NCBI GenBank assembly: GCA_964516095.1
Contig: CAZEYS010000038.1
Location: 1-13,923, forward strand
Length of the DNA stretch: 13,923 bases
Direction of reading: 5' to 3'
Source: Hydrogenothermus sp964516095
GTDB lineage: Bacteria; Aquificota; Aquificia; Aquificales; Hydrogenothermaceae
Below are positions 7,155-13,923 of the stretch, one piece after another. Within the stretch, counting starts at the first letter, position 1, and every line of letters starts with the position of its first letter. Both the position numbers and the translations under genes were made by a program. The notes beneath the pieces were generated by a model. That model worked only from the letters and a program-made list of their open reading frames with translations, made no database searches and was not told the DNA's origin.

Positions 7155-7729
7155 TCCTCCTCTTTGATTAAATCAAAAGCACTTATTCTAAATGTGTAGT
7201 AAACATTTTGTCTCGTATGTTTTTTTTCGGTTGACCTAAAATTGACTTTACTAAAGTATCTTTGTAAATTTTCATATAGTTTAGATATTTGTACTGGATT
7301 TAGTGAAGCACCTTGAAATCTAAACTTATCTTTAGACAGGTATAAATTATTAAGCCATACACCATCTGGTAAAACTGTATATGCAATATGAAAGTAATTT
7401 GCAAAGTCTGTTTTCTCTTTGGACAAAAACGTATATACTGCTTTTTTCAACTCCAATTCCCTAGATATATCTTTCAGTTTAGAATACTCTCTTCTAAGCA
7501 TAGTTAATTGTGTTTGAGCTCTTTTGTACTTTCGTTTTTCCTGTAGTAAAGACTCTTTTTCTTCTTTTAGATTTTCCACTTGAACGGTTTCATAGTATGT
7601 ATAAGTTACTGCTGCTAATATAACAATTGCAGGAATGATGTATAAAAACGAACCTAAATTTTCTATTTTTATCTTAGGTTTTACCTTTTTCTTTTCTTTC
7701 TTATAGGGGTTCAGATTAATTTTTATCAT
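7151..7729 (-). CDS. pilN: Type IV pilus inner-membrane protein PilN
   Basis: PilN is a bitopic membrane protein whose cytoplasmic tail docks into PilM. The 192-residue sequence begins MIKINLNPYKK, matching the conserved INLxP PilM-binding peptide of the family. It is followed by a strongly basic stretch, one membrane helix (about 28-46), a coiled coil (about 50-97) and a periplasmic domain containing LPDGVWLNNLYLSKDKFRFQG (119-139), the typical PilN block. It overlaps pilM by 4 nt at its start and pilO by 4 nt at its end, with AGAGG 9 nt before the ATG. The size is normal for the family. Confidence 0.9.
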   Translation of the reverse strand: MIKINLNPYKKEKKKVKPKIKIENLGSFLYIIPAIVILAAVTYTYYETVQVENLKEEKESLLQEKRKYKRAQTQLTMLRREYSKLKDISRELELKKAVYTFLSKEKTDFANYFHIAYTVLPDGVWLNNLYLSKDKFRFQGASLNPVQISKLYENLQRYFSKVNFRSTEKKHTRQNVYYTFRISAFDLIKEEE

Positions 7730-8664
7730 TTTAAAAAACCTCTATTAGCTAAAGATAAAGATACATTAAATATTCCAAGAGGTATATTCCCCTTGTAGTT
7801 TATATTCAATAAGTCTACAGGGTTCAACTCTTCTATTTTAAATCTTGTGGCAAATTTTAGCTGAGAATATGCTTTTATTTCTGGAAATTTAAAAGAATTA
7901 CCTGAAAGGTATATTATCTTTGGTTCATTTACAGTAAGGAAAAAGTAGTTTATTTCATTTATAAGACCTTCGACAGCCTTTTCTTTTTCATCTTCATTTA
8001 ACTTTTCGTATTCCCTACTATTAAAATTTAGAGTTTGAGTTATTATGCCTTTATTGTAGAAAACTATAAAAGAATAATTATCTTCAAGATGAACTACACA
8101 TATATTTTCTTCTTTTTCTTCAGATACATGTTGGTGCAAAAATGCTAAATTTATAAGTGCTGTAGGCTCTGTATCCACAATGTCCATATTTAACCCAGCC
8201 ACTTTCAGTACAGTGTTTACTATATCTATATCTTTTTTATGGGCTATAGCTATAAGAATATTTTGCAGGTCATTTTCATCTTCACCTAAAATCGAGTAAT
8301 CGTAAAAAGTTTCCCCTTTTATACTTTTTAAATCCTCTCTGATATTGTACTGTATTGCATCTTCTAACTCTTCTTTTTTCACTTTAGGTAATTTTAAATT
8401 TCTAAACAGAACTGATTCGTAATTAAGGCCTGCCACAACAATATCAGGGTTTATATTTCTCCTTTCAATTTCTTCATGTAGAATTTTGCCTATCTCTTCT
8501 GGATCACCAGATACTTCAATTTTAAAAGGAATTATTGGGAGATTTAATCCTTGTTTGTTTTTATCAAGCATAGCAATTTTAAGAAAACCTTTTCCAAAAT
8601 GTATTCCAAGAGATTTTTCCTTTTTATTAAAAGGAGAAAAATTAATATTAAATTTAAAATTCAT
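7726..8664 (-). CDS. pilM: Type IV pilus assembly protein PilM, actin-like, with degenerate nucleotide pocket
   Basis: PilM is the cytoplasmic actin-like member of the T4P platform and binds the PilN tail. The 312-residue product shows the family order: a first phosphate-loop strand (SLGIHFGKGFLKIAML, 18-33), LPKVKKEELEDAIQYNIREDL (92-112, the helix after the 1C domain), GLNMDIVDTEPTALINLAFL (157-176), a second hairpin (ICVVHLEDNYSFIVFYNKG, 188-206), an IIYLSGNSFKFPEI loop and a C-terminal NPVDLL...LGIFNVSLSLANRG. Compared with well-known PilM proteins, the acidic residue of GxD/E-IG is His22, the DIG of the second loop is HLE (192-194), and the GGG of the third is GN. Domain 2B is also shortened; the family is usually about 350-375 residues. 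It is first gene of the pil operon, starting at ATG 8664 with GGGGAGG 5 nt upstream. Identity is set by the overlapping pilNO genes. Confidence 0.88.
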   Translation of the reverse strand: MNFKFNINFSPFNKKEKSLGIHFGKGFLKIAMLDKNKQGLNLPIIPFKIEVSGDPEEIGKILHEEIERRNINPDIVVAGLNYESVLFRNLKLPKVKKEELEDAIQYNIREDLKSIKGETFYDYSILGEDENDLQNILIAIAHKKDIDIVNTVLKVAGLNMDIVDTEPTALINLAFLHQHVSEEKEENICVVHLEDNYSFIVFYNKGIITQTLNFNSREYEKLNEDEKEKAVEGLINEINYFFLTVNEPKIIYLSGNSFKFPEIKAYSQLKFATRFKIEELNPVDLLNINYKGNIPLGIFNVSLSLANRGFLK

Positions 8665-8672
8665 ATAACCTC

Positions 8673-8694
8673 CCCACGTTGAAACTTATTTATA
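8673..8694 (-). promoter_or_regulatory. pilM leader: ribosome binding site and weak -10-like box
   Basis: On the minus strand GGGGAGG precedes ATG 8664 by 5 nt, and this ribosome binding site is solid. TATAAA at 8694-8689 could be a -10 element for a pil promoter just after the ppsA terminator. No matching -35 is visible, because that position falls inside the terminator stem. The promoter part is a guess: the strong terminator upstream implies that the pil genes need their own promoter. Confidence 0.35.
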
Positions 8695-8703
8695 TCATTT
8701 TCG

Positions 8704-8731
8704 AAAAAAAGGAGGATTTCTTAAATCCTCC
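8704..8731 (-). terminator. Intrinsic terminator after ppsA
   Basis: On the minus strand there is a perfect 9-bp stem, GGAGGATTT with AAATCCTCC, closed by a 3-nt loop and followed directly by seven T residues. It begins 21 nt after the ppsA stop codon. It separates the glyQ-glyS-ppsA transcript from the pil operon, which starts 40 nt further on. Read on the plus strand, the hairpin has no T tract. Confidence 0.9.
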
Positions 8732-8751
8732 CTATATTTACTAACATATAT

Positions 8752-11190
8752 TTAATTATCGTGCAATCCTAATTTTTTTTCAATCTCATATATTGCTTTT
8801 GTTGTTTTTAATATAGCATCTGGATTTATTGATATTGTATCGATACCTTGTTCAACAAGGAACTGAGCAAAGTCTGGATAATCAGAAGGAGCCTGTCCAC
8901 AAATACCTATCTTTCTACCGTTTTCTTTAGCAGTTTTTATAACCTGAGATATAAGTCTTTTCACAGCTTCATTTCTTTCATCATAAAGGTGAGCTACCAG
9001 TGATGAATCTCTATCTAAACCAAGGGTTAACTGAGTAAGGTCATTGGATCCAATAGAAAATCCATCAAAGTGTTTGGAAAACTGGTCTGCCAATACAACA
9101 TTGGAAGGTATTTCACACATCACATATACTTCAAGACCATTTTCTCCTTTTTTAAGGCCATACTCTTCCATAACCTTTAGAACCTTTTCTCCTTCCTCTG
9201 GTGTTCTACAGAACGGAATCATAACCTTAACATTCTTTAATCCCATTTTGTTTCTTACTCTAAGTATAGCTTTACATTCAAGACCAAAAGCTGGTTTGAA
9301 TTTTTCTGAATAGTATCTGGAGGCTCCTCTCCATCCAATCATTGGGTTTTCTTCTTTTGGTTCGAAATATTGACCTCCAAGTAAGTTTGCATACTCATTA
9401 GATTTAAAATCTGAAAATCTTACTATTACGGGCTTTGGATAAAATGCTGCCGCTATTCTAGCAATTCCATATGATAGTTTTTTTACATAGTATTCTTCTT
9501 TATTGTCATATCCAAAGGTTTTGTCCTCGATTTCCTCGGCAAGTTTAGGATCTTTTTGTTTTATTTCATCAAAATGAATTAGTGCTAATGGATGTACTCC
9601 TATATAGTTATTTATAATGAATTCTTCTCTGGCAAGACCTACACCTGAGTTTGGTAAGAACGAGTAATCAAAAGCTCCTTCCGGTGTAGCAATGTTCATC
9701 ATTATTGGAGTTTTAGTTTTTGGTAATGTATTTATATCAACTTCTTCTATCTCATAATCTATTTTTCCTTTATATACATACCCAACTTCACCTTCGGCAC
9801 AGGAAACAGTAACATCCATACCGTCTTTTAAAACCTCTGTTGCATTATTTGTCCCTACAACTGCAGGAACTCCTAATTCTCTTGCAACTATTGCAGCATG
9901 GCAGGTTCTACCACCTCTATTTGTGACAATTGCTCCTGCTTTTTTCATTATAGGTTCCCAGTCTGGATCAGTCATATCTGTAACCAGTATATCGCCAGCT
10001 TCAAACTTCTTTGCATCTTCTAACGAATGTAGTATTTTTACATTTCCATATGCAACTTTATCTCCAACAGCAATTCCCTGAGTAAGGACTTTTTTTCTTC
10101 TTTTTTCTATAGGTTCTGTAATTTTGTATATTGTTATCTTTGAATGATCTTTTCTTGAGTGAACTGTTTCAGGTCTTGCTTGTACTATAAACAACTCATT
10201 TAATTGTCCGTCTTTTGCCCATTCAACATCCATTGGTGTCCATTTGTTATATTTATTTGAGTAGTACTCTTCTATTTTCATTACCCAATCAGCTAATTTA
10301 AGTATTTCAGGGTCTGATAGACAGAACTTCTTTTGATCTTCTTTTGGTACCGGAACAATTTTTACTCTCTCTTCTTCAGTTGTTCCATATATCATTTTAT
10401 GTGTTTTTCTACCGAGTTTTTTCTCAATAATCGCTTCGTATCCTTCTTTAAAGGTAGGCTTAAACACTAAAAATTCGTCTGGGGTAACTGCCCCTTGAAC
10501 AACCATTTCTCCAAGTCCATATGAACCATTTATAAGAACTACATCTTTAAAACCACTTTCTGTGTCAAGGGAAAATGCAACACCTGCCGAAGCTAAATCT
10601 GATCTAACCATTTTTTGAACACCAACAGCTAATCCAATTGAAAAATGGTCAAACCCAAAAGCCTCTCTGTATGAAATAGCTCTATCGGTAAATAAAGAAG
10701 CGAAACAGTTTTTTACTGCTATTAAAAGAGATTCGTCTCCTTTTATATTTAAGTAAGTTTCCTGTTGTCCTGCAAAAGATGCATCAGGTAAGTCTTCTGC
10801 TGTTGCAGATGAGCGAACTGCAACATCAACGTAATGCTGTCCATACATCTGGCTCAATTCGTGATAGTAATCTAATATTTCTTTCTTTAAATCTTCTGGG
10901 AACTCTCCTCCCTTTATCATATCTCTTACTTCTAATCCTCTTTTAGCCAAATCCTCAACATTATTTGGATCTAAACCTTCTAATACCTTTTTTATTTTTT
11001 CTTTAAGATTGTTATAGTCAATGAAATATCTGTAGGCTTCTGCAGTTACAACATACCCCATAGGTATTTTTATTCCAAGAGGAGATAAACCTTTAATCAT
11101 TTCTCCAAGGGATGCATTTTTCCCTCCTACTAATTCTACATCTTCTATTCCTACTTCATTGAGCCAAACCACCAATTTTTTGTCAGACAT
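8752..11190 (-). CDS. ppsA: Phosphoenolpyruvate synthase
   Basis: PpsA converts pyruvate, ATP and water to PEP, AMP and phosphate through a phospho-histidine; it is the gluconeogenic step from pyruvate. The 812 residues match the family (about 790-820) and are intact. The N-terminal ATP-binding domain starts WLNEVGIEDVELVGGKNASLGEM and contains VAVRSSATAEDLPDASFAGQQETYLN (123-148). The central swivelling domain has GGRTCHAAIVARELGVPAVVG with catalytic His431. The C-terminal PEP/pyruvate barrel has GVGLAREEFI, the FSIGSNDLTQLTLGLDRDS block (711-729) and Cys764 in GICGQAPSDYP, the proton-donor position. The start has AAGGAGG 8 nt upstream. It follows glyS by 21 nt and ends at a strong terminator. 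In an autotroph using the reverse TCA cycle this enzyme would draw pyruvate into sugars; that physiology is inferred. Pyruvate phosphate dikinase is excluded by domain order and size. Confidence 0.97.
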   Translation of the reverse strand: MSDKKLVVWLNEVGIEDVELVGGKNASLGEMIKGLSPLGIKIPMGYVVTAEAYRYFIDYNNLKEKIKKVLEGLDPNNVEDLAKRGLEVRDMIKGGEFPEDLKKEILDYYHELSQMYGQHYVDVAVRSSATAEDLPDASFAGQQETYLNIKGDESLLIAVKNCFASLFTDRAISYREAFGFDHFSIGLAVGVQKMVRSDLASAGVAFSLDTESGFKDVVLINGSYGLGEMVVQGAVTPDEFLVFKPTFKEGYEAIIEKKLGRKTHKMIYGTTEEERVKIVPVPKEDQKKFCLSDPEILKLADWVMKIEEYYSNKYNKWTPMDVEWAKDGQLNELFIVQARPETVHSRKDHSKITIYKITEPIEKRRKKVLTQGIAVGDKVAYGNVKILHSLEDAKKFEAGDILVTDMTDPDWEPIMKKAGAIVTNRGGRTCHAAIVARELGVPAVVGTNNATEVLKDGMDVTVSCAEGEVGYVYKGKIDYEIEEVDINTLPKTKTPIMMNIATPEGAFDYSFLPNSGVGLAREEFIINNYIGVHPLALIHFDEIKQKDPKLAEEIEDKTFGYDNKEEYYVKKLSYGIARIAAAFYPKPVIVRFSDFKSNEYANLLGGQYFEPKEENPMIGWRGASRYYSEKFKPAFGLECKAILRVRNKMGLKNVKVMIPFCRTPEEGEKVLKVMEEYGLKKGENGLEVYVMCEIPSNVVLADQFSKHFDGFSIGSNDLTQLTLGLDRDSSLVAHLYDERNEAVKRLISQVIKTAKENGRKIGICGQAPSDYPDFAQFLVEQGIDTISINPDAILKTTKAIYEIEKKLGLHDN

Positions 11191-11211
11191 AATTTGTCCT
11201 CCTTAAATATG

Positions 11212-13337
11212 TCAAGTTGTTATTTTCGTGAAGTCAGCTATTTTTTTAAACATATTATTAATTAGCCTCATAAGAGAAAGCCTGTTTTCCCTAAGTTTTT
11301 TATCTTCTACCATAACCATAACATTGTCGAAAAATTCATCTATATATGGTTTTAGTTGAAGAAGTTTTTCGAGGGCTTTTTCATAGTTATTATCGTTGAT
11401 ATCTTTATTAAAATCGCTTTCTACACGTTTTATATTTTCATAAAGGTTTATCTCTGCTGATTCCTTTAAAAGTTCTTCTGAAAACGTTCCTTGAAAATCT
11501 GCAGGGATTATTCTACCGACTCTTTTAAATACTGTTATGATTTCATCAAAATCAGGATTTGATTTTAGCTGTTGAAGGGTTTTTATTTTTAAGTAATTTC
11601 TATAAAAATTATAGCTTCCAGTAGCCAGTACTGCATTAATTATATCTGTATCAAATCCCATATCTTTCATATAGGATATAAATCTTCCTTTTAAAAATTC
11701 TAAAACTTCAGGTATTACTATATTACTAAAATTATTTTCCCAATCAGCATTTATTTTTGCAAATCTTAAAATTTCACTTTTTTTGGCTCTTTGTTGTATT
11801 TCTTTTAATATTTCTTCTATATTTATATCAAGTCCTTTTTCAACTACTATTCTTATGATGCCTATAGCATTTCTTCTTATTCCATACGGATCCGATGCAC
11901 CTTTAGGTTTTTCTCCTATTGATAGGAATGAAATGACAGTGTCCAATTTATCAGCAAGAGCTAATAATGTACCTAAATCGGTAGAGGGCAAATCATCATC
12001 TGATGTTTTTGGTAAATAGTGTTCATATATAGCTTTTGCTACTTCTTCTTTTTCTCCTTGTTTTAGGGCATAGTGCATGCCCATTATACCTTGTAGCTCA
12101 TCAAACTCTTTTACCATTTCAGTTAGAAGGTCACATTTGGAAAGTTTATTAGCCCTTTGCAAGTCATTTATTTCCACATTTTCAGGATATTTATTCATTA
12201 ATATTTCAGCTATTTCTCCGTTTCTCTTTACCTTGTCTAACATTGAACCGAGTTTTTGATGAAAGAGTACTCCTTCCAGTTTTGGATAAAATTCCTCAAG
12301 ATTATGTTTTAAATCTTCTTCGTAAAAGAAAAGAGCATCTTCCAGTCTTGCTTTTAATACCTTTTCATATCCATTTTTAACTTTTTCTTTATCTTTCACT
12401 GCATTATTTGAGAAAGCCAAAAACTTAGGGATTAATTTCCCGTCTTTTTCAAAGTTAAAATACCTTTGATGTACTTTACAAACTGTAANNNNNNNNNNAT
12501 AACTTCTTTTGGCAGTGTTAAATATTCTGGAGAAAATTCCCCAATTATACCTACCGGAAACTCTGTTAGATTTGTTACTTCATCAAGAAGTTCTTCATCT
12601 TTAATAGGAGTAGCTCCAAACTGATTTGCAAATCCTTCAAATTGAGTTTCTATTGCCTTTTTTCTTTCATCATATTTGCCTATGATGAAACCCATTTTTA
12701 GAATTTCTTCATATTTATCAGCTTCTGGTATTTCTTTTTTTTCGCCTCTTCCTATAGGGTTTGTCATAAATCTATGAAGATGTGTAAATCTATCAGCGGT
12801 TAAATTACCTACTTTTAAAGGTATAACTTCTTCATCTAAAATTGAAACTATCCATCTTATAGGTCTTGAAAATTTTATACCAGAATTGTCCCATCTCATA
12901 GTTTTTGGAAATGGAACTTTTGTTATTAAATCTGGTATTTCCTCTTCTATTAACTGTTTAATGTGTTTGCCCTCTTTTTCTATTTCTGCTCCAATATATC
13001 TTCCTTTTTCATTTTCTATAATTTTTAAGTTTTCTATTGGTATATTATTTTTTGCTGCAAATGCAAGAGCTGCTTTAGTAAACTTTCCATTTTCATCCAG
13101 AGCAACTTTTGCTGGAGGACCAATAACTGTGATTTTTTGATTAGGTTGCTTTTCTTTTAAATTTTTTATCAAGAACCCAAGTCTTCTTGGGGTTGCAAAT
13201 TCTTCAATATTGTCTGGTGAATGAAATTCAAAGAAATCAAAAAAAAGCTCATTGAATTTTTCAGAGAGGAATTTTCTTGCAATATTTATAGCTTTAGGAG
13301 GTAATTCTTCCGTTCCTATTTCTATCAAATAGTTCAT
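11212..13337 (-). CDS. glyS: Glycyl-tRNA synthetase beta subunit, interrupted by an assembly gap
   Basis: GlyS is the tRNA-binding subunit of the alpha2beta2 glycyl-tRNA synthetase. The N-terminal part (MNYLIEIGTEELPP, then FATPRRLGF, VPFPKTMRW, FSRPIRWIV) is complete to LPKEV at residue 279, where ten Ns occur. After the Ns the frame shifts by one. The correct continuation reads TVCKVHQRYFNFEKDGK then LIPKFLAFSNNAV, exactly the expected family sequence, and runs to the normal C terminus. That part holds the HD-like region (HQKLGSMLDK), SDPYGIRRNAIGIIRI, and the anticodon-binding end with FFDNVMVMVEDKKLRENRLSLM. Automatic callers would report two pieces, 13337-12432 and 12420-11212, the second with a false TTG start. 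The true protein is about 705 residues, and apart from the gap I see no lesion. The start overlaps the glyQ stop by 4 nt (ATGA) and has AAAGGGTGAG upstream. ppsA follows 21 nt later. Confidence 0.95.
12489..12498. other. Assembly gap (10 N) inside glyS
   Basis: Ten consecutive undetermined bases. Family alignment of the two flanks (LPKEV-I and TVCKVHQRYF) leaves room for only about two residues in total, so the real number of missing bases should be a multiple of three, most likely 3. Ten is therefore a placeholder length, and all coordinates above 12498 may be off by several bases. Confidence 0.97.
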
Positions 13338-13923
13338 TTCTCACCCTTTTTGTTAAGTAATGGATATCCCATCTCTTCTCTTTGTTTTATAAAGGATTTT
13401 GCACATTCTCTTGCAAGGTTTCTAACTCTTGCTATATATCTTGCCCTTTCATTTACAGAAAGAGCACCTCTTGCATCTAAAAGATTAAACGTATGAGAAC
13501 ATTTGAGTGCATAGTCATATGCTGGAATTGGTAGATTTTTTTCTACTAATCTGAATCCTTCTTTTTCAAAAAGGTCAAAAGTTGTTTTTAACATGTTTAT
13601 ATCTGCTTCTTCAAAGTTATATATTGACCATTGTCTTTCTGCTTCCTTGTATATATCTCCATAAGTTAAGCCTTCATTCCAGAGAATATCGTATACAGAA
13701 TCAACATTTTGTAAATACATAGCTATTCTTTCAAGACCATAAGTAATTTCTACAGAAATCTCCGGTAAATCTAAACTTCCTGTTTGCTGGAAATAAGTAA
13801 ATTGTGTAATTTCCATACCATCAAGCCAAACTTCCCATCCAAGACCCCATGCACCAAGAGTTGGACTTTCCCAGTCATCTTCAACAAATCTAATATCATG
13901 CTCCTCTGGTTTAATTCCAAGAA
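13334..13923 (-). CDS. glyQ: Glycyl-tRNA synthetase alpha subunit, 5'-truncated by window edge
   Basis: GlyQ is the catalytic class II subunit that activates glycine and charges tRNA-Gly together with GlyS. The frame is open to the window end. The 195 visible residues begin LGIKPEEHDIRFVEDDWESP and continue TLGAWGLGWEVWLDGMEITQFTYFQQ, the class II active-site core. They are followed by EITYGLERIAMYLQ (motif-3-like, with the conserved GLER arginine) and a C-terminal region with AYDYALKCSHTFNLLDARGALSVNERARYI. About 95-100 N-terminal residues lie outside the window. ATG at 13816 is an internal methionine, not the start. The stop overlaps the glyS start by 4 nt, the usual glyQS arrangement. Confidence 0.97.
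   Translation of the reverse strand, partial: LGIKPEEHDIRFVEDDWESPTLGAWGLGWEVWLDGMEITQFTYFQQTGSLDLPEISVEITYGLERIAMYLQNVDSVYDILWNEGLTYGDIYKEAERQWSIYNFEEADINMLKTTFDLFEKEGFRLVEKNLPIPAYDYALKCSHTFNLLDARGALSVNERARYIARVRNLARECAKSFIKQREEMGYPLLNKKGEK

Noticed and set aside
8689..8717. Full sigma-70 promoter for pilM
   Set aside because: Only a -10-like TATAAA is present; the -35 position falls in the ppsA terminator stem and does not resemble TTGACA.
12420..12432. Two separate genes or a pseudogene in place of glyS
   Set aside because: The stop at 12432 lies in the wrong frame after the N run; in the right frame HQRYFNFEKDGKLIPKFLAF is continuous with the C-terminal part.

Overview
The window is a gene-dense, low-G+C bacterial contig fragment. 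It contains only housekeeping enzymes and one type IV pilus (T4P) gene cluster; I see no phage, IS, CRISPR, tRNA or rRNA genes. Lys/Ile/Glu-rich proteins, very tight overlapping operons, and PEP synthase together with alpha2beta2 glycyl-tRNA synthetase suggest a thermophilic chemolithoautotroph, most plausibly Aquificota (a Sulfurihydrogenibium/Persephonella-like member of the Hydrogenothermaceae). That placement is inference from gene content and protein style, not from a search. The sequence looks like a draft assembly, because a 10-N run interrupts glyS.

Plus strand, 2-3033: one apparent operon. It holds the 3'-truncated-view of ilvD (its 5' end lies before the window), metK (an unusually divergent S-adenosylmethionine synthetase with a TTG start) and a small degenerate GGDEF-like protein that overlaps metK by 8 nt.

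Minus strand, 13923-3025, reading right to left: glyQ (5' end beyond the window), glyS (split only by the N gap), ppsA, a clear intrinsic terminator, then pilM-pilN-pilO-[small PilP-position protein]-pilQ, and finally lpdA. The five pilus genes overlap each other by 4, 4, 4 and 1 nt, which implies translational coupling. lpdA follows 16 nt later with its own strong ribosome binding site. The two operons converge, and the stop codons of the GGDEF-like gene and lpdA overlap by 9 nt.

Functionally, ilvD serves branched-chain amino-acid synthesis. metK makes AdoMet. ppsA converts pyruvate to PEP, the gluconeogenic exit expected in an organism fixing CO2 through the reverse TCA cycle. glyQS charges tRNA-Gly. 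lpdA is an E3 flavoprotein whose lipoyl partners are not present here. PilM/N/O, the small exported protein and PilQ would form the inner-membrane alignment platform and outer-membrane secretin of a T4P. This platform looks trimmed and divergent: PilM lacks the usual acidic residues of its nucleotide pocket, the protein in the PilP slot is only 86 residues with no lipobox, and PilQ carries a coiled-coil insertion. No stretch over 300 bases lacks a gene; the longest intergenic region is the 87-nt ppsA-pilM spacer.
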